A stretch of 64,000 nt of DNA from Cystobacter fuscus DSM 2262 (GCF_000335475.2 NZ_ANAH02000074.1:62001-126000); one strand, 5' to 3'; shown: positions 28,501 to 37,789, counted from the stretch's first letter. Notes: generated by a model not told the origin, from the letters alone. Numbers and translations: made by a program.

Positions 28501-31500
28501 CGCGTCTCGAGCTGCTCCGGATGGAACGTGGTGACTCCGTCGAACGCCCACCCCTCGGGAATGAGCTGGGCACTGGCGACCTGCGCGCCCGAGGCCGTGC
28601 TCCACTCCACCGAACGGCGCCGGGCTCCTGAAAGGCCATCCACGAGCGTGGTGACATTCACCACCGCGGGCTTCACGTCCGTGGCGAATTCATAGGCGAG
28701 CAACAGCGCCGGGTCCGCCTCCGTTGCGTGGCCCAGGCTGTTCCAGTTCTTCTGGAGACGTTCCTGCCCATCGTAGCGGAACGCCTGCGTGTAGAGCTGC
28801 GTGCCATGCTGGCTGGAAAGGGAGCGGATGGCGTCCGTGAGCGGCTCTCGCGAGGTCACCTCCAGGACCGAGCCGTCCGGAGACGTCACCTTGCGCAGCA
28901 GGGTGCTGTCCGGCTCCAGGGTGAAGAGCGTGTGGCCCCGGCCAGGCACCGAGACGCGCTCCACGGAGTAGTCCGAGCGGTACATCACCTCTTGCAGGGT
29001 GAGCAGCCCCTCCTCGCCCGGGCTTTGCACCCGCTCCACCAGGCCCACCACGTTGCGCGTCAGCCATGCCTCGTGACTGAAGTTGAGCGACCTGTCCGCA
29101 TGCTGGCCGGAAAGGATGATGCGGTCCTCCAGACAGTGCAGATTCTTCACCAGGCCCGGCACCACGGCGCGACGGCGCTCCGTGGTGAGCGAGCCATTCG
29201 CGGTATGGAGCACCGTGCGCTCCGGGCACACCGTCTCCTCGTAGGCGGGATAGTCGTAGTCGGTACGCTCCTCCACGACCTGCGTCCCACTCTGCAGCGC
29301 CTGGGCATACCCCGCGCGCGCCTCCTTCAACCGCCGCCAGGGCCGCCCCTGGAACGTGGCCAGGTCGTAGCCGCGCTCCTCGTAGCGGATGACTCCCGGC
29401 GTGCGTGGGTCCGATTCGCTGGACGACACGACGAGCCCCGCGTTCGTGTCGTCGTTGAGGAAGTGGACCTGCTCGACGAGCGAGGGCGCATGGCGCACCA
29501 CGCTGTCGAACCCCAGCAGATGCAGTCCCTCGGGATGTACCCGCAGATGAAAGTACTGATACGAGTACGCGACAGGATCCTGGCCCGAGGAAGAGACCAC
29601 CAGCCGCTCGAGCACCGTCGCACGCTGGCGCCCCCCCGGCTCCGCGGAGGCCCGTGCGTACTCGAAGGTCAACACGGTGCCCTTGCCGTCGTCCGCCGTC
29701 CACAGCAGACCTGTTTCCGCTGCGTTCAGCGCCACCGACATCGTCCTGCCCTCGATGGCCTCCACCACGACCACTTCCGTGTTCCCACTGCCCGCGACGT
29801 CCACCACCATGGGGTAGCTGGCGATGAGTCCGAGCGGGTAGAACATCGCGGGCACACGGATGTACTGCAGCCGGGTCCCGTCGTTGATGAAGACGAACAC
29901 CAAGCCGTCCAAGGCCAGCAGGGCATCCGCCGCGCCATCCTTGTTCACATCCACGAAGTGGAGCTGGTAGTTCGAGAGGTTCCCCAACACCACGCCATCG
30001 ACGAGGAAGGGAATGATGATCGCCTCGGGGTTGAACTCGTACTTCGCTCCCGTTCCAGGCCAGACCGCCAGACCGGAGTCGAAACGCGAGACGATGTCCA
30101 ACAAGCCATCACCATTCATGTCGTGCAACCACGACGCATCCGCGGGGAAGGCTGGAGACAGGAAACGGGTGATGGGCGAGCCAAAAGCATACCCGGAGGC
30201 ATCACTTTGATTGGGGAGCACCCGGTAGCCCCCACTGAAGATCTCGATGAAGTCGGGGCGGTGGTCGCGATCCAGGTCCACCAGCCGGTTGTTCGGACCT
30301 GGCTCCCAATAGCCGGGGAGTTGCAGGGTGTGCACGGCGACACCGTCACGGCCACACACCGTGAGCTGAGAGGAGGACTGTGCGCCATAGCGCACATCCA
30401 GCACGCTGTACTCCGTATCCGTGGGCCGCAACTTCACCAGTTGGCGTACGGGGTTCTCCTCGTAGGGCTCCCAGCGGCACGGCCTATGGACGGGACCACT
30501 CGGGGCTGGCAACTCCTGGAAGGAGAAGCCCTGAGGCCCCTGGAGCACCAGGAGATTGCTCTTGTTGTGCTCGAGTTCGAGCTGGCCGTTCTCGTCGACG
30601 TCGAGGGGCGCGGAGCGGGTGGGATAGAGGACGTCCCAGCCCAGACGCTTCACCACCGGGTCGAATTGGGGCACGGGCCTGAACTCCGCGGAGGTCAGCT
30701 TCGCGGTCCCCACGTGGTACGTGTAACGGACGGGGGGTTCGGACTCACCCGAGGCGAACACCCGGACAATTTCTTTCAAGTAGAAGGCCGGGCTGAATGT
30801 CTCCTCCTCGTAGGAGAGGACGTAATGCCATCGCTCGCGGAAGGAAGCGGATGCCGGTTCCCAGGCGGACACCCTCACGGACTGGACGCGCCGGTCCAGC
30901 ACCAACGCCCGCGACGAGCGCCAGTCGGAGAACGGAACCCGGACGGATTCGTAGATGAAGTCCAGTTGGTACCGCGCGGTGTTCCCCACCCCTCCGAAGG
31001 ACACGGTCTTGAGGAAGGGCCGTCCGGAGGCGTTCTGCTCATAGGTGAGCCGCGTCTTCCTCCCCGTCGCCGTGACCACTTCGGTGAGCGGCCAGGAATA
31101 GATTCCGGCACGGGTCTGCACCCGGGAAGGGCCGCCAAACGTATGCTTGCTGCCATCGGGCAGGAAGGCCACGAAGCCATCCGCGGTCGTCTCTACCCGT
31201 ACGTGGGCGGACAGGCCCCGCGGGTACCAACTTCCATCCAATCCCTGGACGAGTTCACCCCAAGGACTGGTCAGTCCATCCGTGGCGTAATCCAACGCGC
31301 CCACCTGCCGGAAACGCGTCAGGAAGAGGTTCGAATGCCAGCCCATTCCCCATTCGGAAAGGCCCTGCTCCACGGAGTACTGGGGGAAGACCGGCGCGAG
31401 CAGGGGGCCGTGATCCGATGGCACCGCGAAGGGCGACTCCAGCGAGTAGCCCCCCCGGCTGAGGTCCGCCGCCTCGAAGGCAACGCCCGAGAGTTGGCCC

Positions 31501-31643
31501 ACCAGGGAACCCCGTTGGGGGGCCGACAACGTGGGCGGTTGGATCAGCGAATCTGAAAAAGGATGGGCTTGCGCCACGGTAGCGAGGCTGGCCCATAGGC
31601 CCGCACAGGCTGAGAGCAGTTTCTTGGAGAAGGGAAATCGCAC
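25527..31643 (-). CDS. SpvB/RHS-repeat polymorphic toxin with Hint domain and C-terminal toxin domain
   Basis: A 2038-residue secreted protein. The Sec signal ends around residue 26 (LASLATVAQA). Residues about 55-130 look like the SpvB/TcB N-terminus (GGYSLESPFAVPSDHGPLLA ... EWGMGWHSNL), followed by FG-GAP-like calcium repeats (DLDRDHRPDFIEIF; DMNGDGLLDIVSRFD; VDVNKDGAADALLALDG). A long YD/RHS-repeat shell then ends in the RHS core (YDPMINRFLTPDPLF; NLYGYVGGNPVAYVDPTGK, ending near 1669). A pre-toxin linker is followed by a Hint autoprotease at about 1789-1929 (NCFVAGTQVLTRQG; TGEHPFWVR; YHTYFAGTLNAWVHN). The last about 109 residues are the toxin, with HWDEGAKSFPHGQDHLQVHD as its most conserved-looking stretch. 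Start is GTG with a weak ribosome binding site, just after a terminator-like hairpin. The toxin family is not recognised. Confidence 0.92.
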   Translation of the reverse strand: MRFPFSKKLLSACAGLWASLATVAQAHPFSDSLIQPPTLSAPQRGSLVGQLSGVAFEAADLSRGGYSLESPFAVPSDHGPLLAPVFPQYSVEQGLSEWGMGWHSNLFLTRFRQVGALDYATDGLTSPWGELVQGLDGSWYPRGLSAHVRVETTADGFVAFLPDGSKHTFGGPSRVQTRAGIYSWPLTEVVTATGRKTRLTYEQNASGRPFLKTVSFGGVGNTARYQLDFIYESVRVPFSDWRSSRALVLDRRVQSVRVSAWEPASASFRERWHYVLSYEEETFSPAFYLKEIVRVFASGESEPPVRYTYHVGTAKLTSAEFRPVPQFDPVVKRLGWDVLYPTRSAPLDVDENGQLELEHNKSNLLVLQGPQGFSFQELPAPSGPVHRPCRWEPYEENPVRQLVKLRPTDTEYSVLDVRYGAQSSSQLTVCGRDGVAVHTLQLPGYWEPGPNNRLVDLDRDHRPDFIEIFSGGYRVLPNQSDASGYAFGSPITRFLSPAFPADASWLHDMNGDGLLDIVSRFDSGLAVWPGTGAKYEFNPEAIIIPFLVDGVVLGNLSNYQLHFVDVNKDGAADALLALDGLVFVFINDGTRLQYIRVPAMFYPLGLIASYPMVVDVAGSGNTEVVVVEAIEGRTMSVALNAAETGLLWTADDGKGTVLTFEYARASAEPGGRQRATVLERLVVSSSGQDPVAYSYQYFHLRVHPEGLHLLGFDSVVRHAPSLVEQVHFLNDDTNAGLVVSSSESDPRTPGVIRYEERGYDLATFQGRPWRRLKEARAGYAQALQSGTQVVEERTDYDYPAYEETVCPERTVLHTANGSLTTERRRAVVPGLVKNLHCLEDRIILSGQHADRSLNFSHEAWLTRNVVGLVERVQSPGEEGLLTLQEVMYRSDYSVERVSVPGRGHTLFTLEPDSTLLRKVTSPDGSVLEVTSREPLTDAIRSLSSQHGTQLYTQAFRYDGQERLQKNWNSLGHATEADPALLLAYEFATDVKPAVVNVTTLVDGLSGARRRSVEWSTASGAQVASAQLIPEGWAFDGVTTFHPEQLETREHNRPTEPATSELAAFTYQSLRTGMQPVAMRRSAGLGHEIAASSKLHADVERQVVSSLDVESGLLRRERVENDVYRTRFWLNASEQVLRREEPDGTLYGFERDALGRVRRVFLPDGKAHRVTYDAHGRVKQVTREGLATLVHEYEPVTGLLRSRRFLSAQGVAQRSESWTYDAIGRKSVEEHTDLLQGAVQHYRFFYDGATPDQPGRRTYLGELSAVQGEGYLKTFDYRADGKLSRYVLRLDGWRTVESEFTYADNGEARQTTTSVWDATGGLLSVSSKEHRWDAHGRLSEVWLNGYPLATFAYDSNGQASAAIFSTGDHVLLGYDPLTRGRLSISHWAAGGWSSSNALRFNARGFPDREAFVVGGKNLQRHYGYSAQGFLTDARDAENVYSYAFNGPGLPTSIEEQGARRDLTWDSGALTAGNTLYTFDALGRTLRKGDLSFNYGPHGHLALATRGGNTWRFLYDENGQRLLKFSGTTPVVAYLDQGSYLDAGGLTEPFNFSGQLVGLVRGSSFHLLATDARGTIMADLDGTPRLASPFGSRTFRPDIAAIVDYVQKGYDADLELVRMGVRDYDPMINRFLTPDPLFLAEPERCVDSPAECNLYGYVGGNPVAYVDPTGKIAESPWDGFSLGMNIASIKSWDENTSMIAKLVDVVGFFVDGAALITPGVPGGAGAAIQGYRAADKVVDAIRNADKAGAALRAADRAESSAKLASKADDVGDGLASARKGCEGGGCSIPGNCFVAGTQVLTRQGSKAIEQIKPGDLVWSRSETTGVMDWKPVVRTFFTPEQRVLQVELTDEVSGQTSVLGVTGEHPFWVRDLGWVGAAMLMPGQQVASAHGGWLKVGTSTWAQARANVFNFEVAEYHTYFAGTLNAWVHNECTPGSASSPGDKNSIPWSSKTLKRADAELSQGAKSVTVKGRSEAEELFLGRYQGEGYRNVTGMSPTESKRFFGTKEGSYHWDEGAKSFPHGQDHLQVHDFSGNVIRIYF

Positions 31644-31659
31644 GAGTCGTCGCTAAGAA

Positions 31660-31706
31660 TGAAGAAAAGGATGAAAAGGCCGGCCCGGGCAAAGCCCGAA
31701 CCGGCC
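31660..31706 (-). terminator. Intrinsic terminator or attenuator between the large lipoprotein and the RHS toxin
   Basis: On the minus strand a GC-rich stem (31701-31706 with 31678-31683, six pairs, then a two-base internal loop and 31694-31698 with 3186-type partners 31686-31690, five pairs, loop of three) is followed by a T-rich run TTTTCATCCTTTTCTT. It lies between the stop of the lipoprotein gene (31739) and the GTG of the RHS gene (31643), leaving about 17 bases between the T-run and the toxin start. Confidence 0.7.
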
Positions 31707-31738
31707 GACCACTTCATCACTGGATGGGAATCAACTCA

Positions 31739-34700
31739 CTACTGGCAATTCTCCAACCAACCCAGCCCTCCCTGCTCGACCGGGCGGACGGACACGGTGA
31801 AGAAGAGGATGATGTCATCCGCTTCCCAGAGACCACTCAGGTCCGGCGAGCTGAAGTCGATGGAGAACTTGGTGAATGGAGACAGACCATTCGCGACACG
31901 GGTCGGGGCCGCGTAGTTGAGGAACCTGGAGCCCGCGTTGGCGATGGAACCATCATAGGTCGTCTTCACATTGAACGTCGTCCACTCTCGGGTGTCCATG
32001 AAGTACGAGACCGGACCATCTTCCCTGGGGAATACGAGCGATTGATCGAACTCGACATTCACGCGGATGTTCTCGCTCTCGGTGCGCTGTTTGGCCAGGG
32101 GATTGATCCAGACGAAGTGAATGCCCATGGCGTCGATGACCGGCGCGGCTTCGTTGCACCCCAGCTTCGAGGAGCCAGGGCTGACGCCGGCGGCATACAG
32201 GTCCGCTGGTGTCAGGACGATGGAGGCCCGCGTCTTGTTATCCACGGCGGCCCAGAGAGCAGCGGAGCGCTCCGTGTCCGCGGTGCGGAAGAGGCTGGGC
32301 TGCCTTGGGTGTGAGGGCACGATTACTGGACGCGGGAAACGCAACGCCACCTGCGTGGGAACCAGGGACGGAGTCCCACCCCTCGCATCTTCGAGGACAC
32401 CGATCAGGTCCGTCACCAGATCATGAGCTGATTGGACGTGGAGGCGAAGGGTGTCCTCGACCTTGATCTGAATGAGCTTGTCGAGTTGGTCCTCGTAGTA
32501 GTCGCCCGTGAGTGTCTCGAACACACCCGGATGGCGCAGATCGACGATGGGATAGAGCTGTGACATCACCTTGTTCAGGACGAGGAGCGAATAGCCACTC
32601 AAGGTGTCCGCGTCCAGTTCCCTCAAGGCCCACGAGGACACCTTCCTGGTCATCCGCAGTTCCGCGTTGGACAACTGGAGCTGTTCATTGAGCGCGCGCG
32701 TCTCCAGGACGAGCCGGGCCATGCTCAGTTCCACGGTGCGTGCCTCCACCTTCTTCTCCAGCACCGCCAATTCCGCATCGAGCCATGCCTCGTAGATGCT
32801 CATGATGTCCGGGAAGTTCGTCAGTCCTCCCAGTTGAAGCAGGGCTGTCGAGCGCAGTTGCGCCTTGTCGCTGGGCAGCAGGCGACCACTGGCGAGGAAG
32901 TCGTCGGTCTGGCTGCGAATGTCGAGGAGGGTCTTCGCCATCTGGGTCGCCACCTCCGCGACCACGGAGCCCAGTGGCCGCACCCGGGTCATCGTCACGT
33001 TCAAGCCAACGCTCGTATCCACCGCGCAGCCGGTCTTGTCATTCACCACCAGGTAGACGTCCGCATCCTCCTGGACAGAGAACGAGGTGTAGGGCGACTG
33101 CACCACATGGATGTCCAAGATGGAGGCATGGTCGAGCGCCGTCGCGCCGCGCTTCATCACCACGGCCAGCAGGCTTCCCACGGGCATGTCCGGGAAGGGG
33201 GTGTTCTGCAGGCGGAGACCACGATGGAAGCTCGCCGTCTGGCGGCTCTCGCCGCCCAACGTACTGCTCGTCGAATTGGTGACACCTCCGCTCGTACCAT
33301 GGTCGGACTTATAGCAACTCTCGACCCGCTCGTAGGCCCTGGCGCTGAAGACAGGCACTGACTCGTGGCCGATATTGAGCGACATCTCGGCCCCCGCGCA
33401 GTCACTGTACGAATTGGATTTACTGTAGAAGGTTCCATTCTGGTTCACGCGCTCCGTGGCGCTGGCCTTGAAAGTGGAACCCTCCGTGGAGATCGAGAAG
33501 CCCTCGGGTCCCGTGGTGAACCCCCTGCCTTGACTGCTGACCACGATTGGATTGGTGATGAAGGGCGCCTGCTGGGCGGTTTGCAATGCACAGGTCGGCG
33601 ACCACGAACCCGACGTATCGAAATTGACCACGTCTCCCTTCTTGATGCTCAGGGAAGGCTCATCGTTTCCAGGGCCAGTCCCTGGCCACTTGTAGAACGA
33701 CACCACCTCCACACCACTCTTTCCCTGGCTGGTGTCCCGTCGCGCGTTGTCGGCCGTGACATCCGCCAGGGTGCGGGAGACGCGATCATAAGCCACACGA
33801 TTGTCACCGGCTTCCTTCTTGAGTTGCTGGTTGAGGATCTGAGCGAAGAGCGCGTAGCGCGCCTGCTGGACCTCGATGTTGTGACGCAGTGCCGCTTGAT
33901 TCCTGCTGAACTCCTCGAGTTCGCTTACCTTCTGCTGAAGTTCCGCCAACAGCCGGGACTGGCCGCTCCGGGTCGAGATCTCCTGTTGCAGCGCCACCAC
34001 GGCTTCCTTCCGGTTGGCGGAGTACGTATCGAGCTTGTTGCCGAGGTTGTCGTTGTCCGACTTCACACGGCTGATGGTTTGCTCCTGCTGGGCCTCCTGA
34101 ATGCCGCGGTACAGCGTGTTCTGCAGGGTGGGCTCCAACAGGCCCGTGCGCTCATGGCTGCGCGTACGCGCCAGGGCTTGTTGGATGTGTTGAGCCAGCG
34201 GAACCATGCCGGGGCTCATGGACTCGGGCAGCCCACTGGAGAGCAGCTCCTTCCAGGAGTCGGCCTTGGACGCGTAGACGGGATTTTCCAGGAGCGAGTC
34301 GCGCACCGCGTTGGCCACCGTGGTGTGGTTGCGCTGGATTTGAGTGAAGACCTCCCTCCAGTTGACACCCACCTGGTTGGCCTTCCCAAGCTGGGTCTGG
34401 AGCCTGCCCGCGTCATCCAGGTTGGCCAGCAAGCCCCAGAGCTGACTCATCTGGGAGCTGTCCTCGGTGGGGCTGCAGCGCTTGAACCGGCAACCCAGGT
34501 CATGAAGGGGACGCAGTGACTCCAGGCGGTGAGTCAACCCCGTGAAGGCCTCCCCCATGACCAGGACAAGGGCCGAGGAAGTCATGGGCGGAGGACCCGA
34601 GACCGGCAGCGCGGCCCGCAGGACGTCACGCTCCACCGCCATGGAGAGGTTGGACACGTTGCCCAGGTAGGTATCGAGATAGTCGGTGAGTTGCTCCGCG

Positions 34701-36292
34701 GGCAGCGAGGGGATCTCCGTGTCCAGGTGAACCCGGGTCGCATACGCGGCGTCCCAGAAGGTGCTCAAGAAGCCGGGAAGCTTGTTCCCCACGCGCTCCT
34801 TGAAGAGCACCGGATCAGAAGACAGCTCCGAGCGCAGATTCACGTACCAGGTGTCCATCGCACGGAGCGCGTAATGCAGTTGCTGAGGGTCCACGACCGG
34901 CTCGCCCGCCGTGGGGGTGCTCAGGGACAAGGGGGTCACCTGCCGCGTCACCAGGCTCGCCATCAACGAGAAGAAGGAATCGCGATAGGCCGCGCTCGAG
35001 CAGGCGTCACCCACGGGAATGAGGGTGATGTCCGATGCCAGACCCAGACACTGGGAGAGGTAGGAGTCACGAGCGGAGCGGGGCACATGCGCCGGCTCCA
35101 GGAGCGAGCAGAAGCCGAGCTGCTGGTTCAAATTGCCCAGGTCTCCACACGCCGAGGTCACGGGAGGCGGGGTGAAGGGAGAAGGACAATCCAGCCGCAC
35201 GCTCTTGTACGGGTCGGTGTTGTACAACTGGAGGATCCGCGCCTGCTGACCGTCGCTCAGCAGAGAGCCCTTACGCTCGAACAGGAGCTTCAGACGCTCG
35301 ACGAGCTGGTTCGCCAGCGCTGGACGCGACACCCCGGAAAGTGGCGCCCCCTCGGGGAGGCCGGCGACATCGTTCTGCGCCCCCAACATACCATCGAGAC
35401 AGTTGTAGAGTTCTCTCGCCTGCTGCTGGGTCTGAGCCGGGTTGTCGAGCGGCTTGTCCTCACAGGTCAGGCAACGGGTCGACCCGAATTCCACGGCGGG
35501 AGTGGGGACGGAGCCGTTCAGGTTGAGCAGCTTCTTCCAGGCCACCTGGACCTTCGGATCCGACTTGAGCGCATCCACCGATTGCCCCGGCGCGGAGAAG
35601 AACGGGCCCGCGTCTGTGCCACAAGCGTTCGGGTCGAGCGACTCCAGGAAGGCGGGGTGGCGGCAGGTCCCGTACAGAGGTTCGGGGCAACTGAACGCGG
35701 GGCACCGTGAGTCGTTGTAGACGGTCCCCATGATGGGAGCATTGTAGAGCGTGTATCGACACTCAGTACTACCTCGCTCAATCCAGAAATCGTAGATGAT
35801 ATCGTCCCGCAGCTCTTCTGGGTACCCCGCCACATCATTGAGAACCTGTTTCTGGCAGGGATAGACGGTATCGTAGACATTGATCGTCTCGCAGTTGTAA
35901 GGCAAGCCCCACTCATCGTACTGACACTGCTCGTATGAATAAGAGAATTCAGGCTCTACCCACACGGTGCGATCCACTCTCTGGGTTCCGACAACCTGTT
36001 CACAAGGCTGGTAACAAGTCTTTGGTTTCGTCCCAACCTGGGGACACTTCGGATCGTCCGTTCGCGCGTTGTAGCACTTGAGCTTCAGCTCCTGCGGCCC
36101 GGAACAGGTCCGCGAGTCCGTCGAGCCCGCGTTGGCCGCGGACGTCTTCCAGGAGAGTACGCTGTCGGAGCACGAATCCAGTTCCTGCTCAACGACATCC
36201 ATTGGCTCGATGCCGATCTCCTGCTCAGGCACCCCGCCACACGCGAGCAGCCACATGAGACAGCTCGCCATCCACACACTTACCCTATTCAA
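31739..36292 (-). CDS. Very large lipoprotein of unknown function, partner of the RHS toxin
   Basis: A 1517-residue protein with a lipoprotein signal (SCLMWLLACGG, lipid-anchored Cys at 18). Regions: a Cys-rich N-terminal part (about 40-300, with many paired Cys such as CYQPCEQ, CPAFSCPEPLYGTC and CLTCEDK); a long helical part (about 300-760); a clear coiled coil at about 770-870; a beta-rich domain (about 890-1130, including SLSIKKGDVVNFDTSGSW, a jacalin/PA-IL-like opening); a second helical part (about 1140-1330); and a C-terminal beta domain ending GLGWLENCQ. I recognise no family. It is on the same strand and immediately upstream of the RHS gene. The helical-core plus SpvB/RHS partner layout resembles TcA next to TcB-TcC, but no direct sequence signature of TcA was seen. 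Confidence 0.7.
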   Translation of the reverse strand: MNRVSVWMASCLMWLLACGGVPEQEIGIEPMDVVEQELDSCSDSVLSWKTSAANAGSTDSRTCSGPQELKLKCYNARTDDPKCPQVGTKPKTCYQPCEQVVGTQRVDRTVWVEPEFSYSYEQCQYDEWGLPYNCETINVYDTVYPCQKQVLNDVAGYPEELRDDIIYDFWIERGSTECRYTLYNAPIMGTVYNDSRCPAFSCPEPLYGTCRHPAFLESLDPNACGTDAGPFFSAPGQSVDALKSDPKVQVAWKKLLNLNGSVPTPAVEFGSTRCLTCEDKPLDNPAQTQQQARELYNCLDGMLGAQNDVAGLPEGAPLSGVSRPALANQLVERLKLLFERKGSLLSDGQQARILQLYNTDPYKSVRLDCPSPFTPPPVTSACGDLGNLNQQLGFCSLLEPAHVPRSARDSYLSQCLGLASDITLIPVGDACSSAAYRDSFFSLMASLVTRQVTPLSLSTPTAGEPVVDPQQLHYALRAMDTWYVNLRSELSSDPVLFKERVGNKLPGFLSTFWDAAYATRVHLDTEIPSLPAEQLTDYLDTYLGNVSNLSMAVERDVLRAALPVSGPPPMTSSALVLVMGEAFTGLTHRLESLRPLHDLGCRFKRCSPTEDSSQMSQLWGLLANLDDAGRLQTQLGKANQVGVNWREVFTQIQRNHTTVANAVRDSLLENPVYASKADSWKELLSSGLPESMSPGMVPLAQHIQQALARTRSHERTGLLEPTLQNTLYRGIQEAQQEQTISRVKSDNDNLGNKLDTYSANRKEAVVALQQEISTRSGQSRLLAELQQKVSELEEFSRNQAALRHNIEVQQARYALFAQILNQQLKKEAGDNRVAYDRVSRTLADVTADNARRDTSQGKSGVEVVSFYKWPGTGPGNDEPSLSIKKGDVVNFDTSGSWSPTCALQTAQQAPFITNPIVVSSQGRGFTTGPEGFSISTEGSTFKASATERVNQNGTFYSKSNSYSDCAGAEMSLNIGHESVPVFSARAYERVESCYKSDHGTSGGVTNSTSSTLGGESRQTASFHRGLRLQNTPFPDMPVGSLLAVVMKRGATALDHASILDIHVVQSPYTSFSVQEDADVYLVVNDKTGCAVDTSVGLNVTMTRVRPLGSVVAEVATQMAKTLLDIRSQTDDFLASGRLLPSDKAQLRSTALLQLGGLTNFPDIMSIYEAWLDAELAVLEKKVEARTVELSMARLVLETRALNEQLQLSNAELRMTRKVSSWALRELDADTLSGYSLLVLNKVMSQLYPIVDLRHPGVFETLTGDYYEDQLDKLIQIKVEDTLRLHVQSAHDLVTDLIGVLEDARGGTPSLVPTQVALRFPRPVIVPSHPRQPSLFRTADTERSAALWAAVDNKTRASIVLTPADLYAAGVSPGSSKLGCNEAAPVIDAMGIHFVWINPLAKQRTESENIRVNVEFDQSLVFPREDGPVSYFMDTREWTTFNVKTTYDGSIANAGSRFLNYAAPTRVANGLSPFTKFSIDFSSPDLSGLWEADDIILFFTVSVRPVEQGGLGWLENCQ

Positions 36293-36550
36293 AGATCCCC
36301 CTCGGAAATCCCGTGCGAAGAGTTCGCCACGGATGATCCGTCACCTGGACATTGACGGAGCCGCGCCAATAGCACGAGACACCATGGGTTTGTTCTGTTT
36401 AAGCGCCAGATGCGTATGCATGGCCGCCATCTCAAATTCTCCATATCCTGGAATGAACTCCATCGAAGCGCAGGGCCAAAGCCGATCAATCGCCCCCCTG
36501 GAACCAGCGGATCGCCGCACCGGAGGGTCGTCGACTACAGTGCCGCCGCT

Positions 36551-37789
36551 ATGTTCCGCGTCCAGAGTGGTCTCTTCCTTCCTCTCGTGCTGTTCCTCGC
36601 GTGCACCACGCCGACCCGGGCGGTGCACCCTACGCCACGCCCCACCGACGGCCCCGAGCTGGTGCTCGTGGAGAGCAGTCCGGTGGAGGCCCGGATGGAC
36701 CACCCGGACATCCCCGATGCCTGGGAGGTCTGGCCGGACATGGTCAACGGGGCCACGCGCTCGATTGATCTCGCCGAGTTCTACCTGAGCAACGCGCCGG
36801 GCAGCCGCCTGGAGACGGTGATTCAGGCCCTCGAGGCCGCGGCGGACCGGGGCGTGAAGGTGCGTGTACTCGCCGAGGAGAAGTTCGCGAAGACCTACCC
36901 GGAGACGCTCGAGCGGCTGGCGAAGCGGCCGGGCATCACCGTGCGCCGCATGGACACGGCCGCCTCCATGGGCGGCGTGCTGCACGCGAAGTACTTCGTC
37001 GTGGACGGGCGCGAGGCGTACCTGGGCAGCCAGAACTTCGACTGGCGCTCGCTGGAGCACATCCAGGAGCTGGGCCTGCGCGTGCGCGTCCCCGGCGTCG
37101 TGCGCGCGCTCGCGGATGTCTTCGAGCAGGACTGGGCCCTCGCGGGAGGAGAGCCCAAGCCCACCGTGTCCAATTCGGCGGGTGGCCCGTTCTCCGCCCG
37201 CGTCGAGGGAGGCGAGGTGTCGGTGACGCCCGCGCTCAGCCCCCAGGGCTACCTGCCCGACCCTGGCACGTGGGACCTGCCGAAGCTCGTGGGCCTCATC
37301 GATGGCGCGAAGCGCTCGGTGCGGGTGCAGGTGCTCACCTACAAGACGAAGGGACGCGATGGGACCGTCTTCACCGACCTGGAGGACGCGCTGAAGCGGG
37401 CCGCGGCACGTGGGGTGACGGTGGAGCTGCTCGTGGCGGACTGGAGCCAGCGCAAGGGCACCATCGAGGGACTCCAAGCCCTCCAGGCGCCGCCAGGATT
37501 GACGGTGAAGCTGTTCACCGTGCCGCCCTGGTCGGGAGGCTTCGTTCCCTTCGCGCGCGTGGTGCACGCCAAGTACCTGGTGGTGGATGGCGAGCGGGCG
37601 TGGGTGGGCACGAGCAACTGGGAGAAGGACTACTTCACCCAGAGCCGCAACGTGGGCGTCATCGTGGAGGGGCAGGCCTTCGCTCGCCAGCTCGAGCGCT
37701 TCTTCTCGGACAACTGGGCAAGCCCGTATGCCTCGCCCGTGGATCCTCGCGCCACGTACACCGCGCCCAACATCAGCGGCTCGCCATGA
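36551..37789 (+). CDS. Phospholipase D-like lipoprotein (two HKD motifs)
   Basis: A 412-residue protein with a lipoprotein leader (LFLPLVLFLACTT, Cys about 18). Two PLD catalytic motifs are complete: HAKYFVVDGREAYLGSQN (about residue 145) and HAKYLVVDGERAWVGTSN (about 339), each with H-x-K-x4-D and the following G-S/T-x-N. The layout fits the phospholipase D/transphosphatidylase superfamily (cardiolipin-synthase, PLD3/4 and Nuc-like types). It could hydrolyse phospholipid or nucleic acid at the periplasmic or outer face. The stop overlaps the desaturase start (ATGA), so the two enzymes are coupled and a joint lipid role is likely. The gene diverges from the large lipoprotein across 258 bp. 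Confidence 0.88.
   Translation: MFRVQSGLFLPLVLFLACTTPTRAVHPTPRPTDGPELVLVESSPVEARMDHPDIPDAWEVWPDMVNGATRSIDLAEFYLSNAPGSRLETVIQALEAAADRGVKVRVLAEEKFAKTYPETLERLAKRPGITVRRMDTAASMGGVLHAKYFVVDGREAYLGSQNFDWRSLEHIQELGLRVRVPGVVRALADVFEQDWALAGGEPKPTVSNSAGGPFSARVEGGEVSVTPALSPQGYLPDPGTWDLPKLVGLIDGAKRSVRVQVLTYKTKGRDGTVFTDLEDALKRAAARGVTVELLVADWSQRKGTIEGLQALQAPPGLTVKLFTVPPWSGGFVPFARVVHAKYLVVDGERAWVGTSNWEKDYFTQSRNVGVIVEGQAFARQLERFFSDNWASPYASPVDPRATYTAPNISGSP

Noticed and set aside
28728-31556. 942-residue plus-strand open frame opposite the RHS gene
   Set aside because: It is antisense to RHS repeats with clear family motifs; no start signal.
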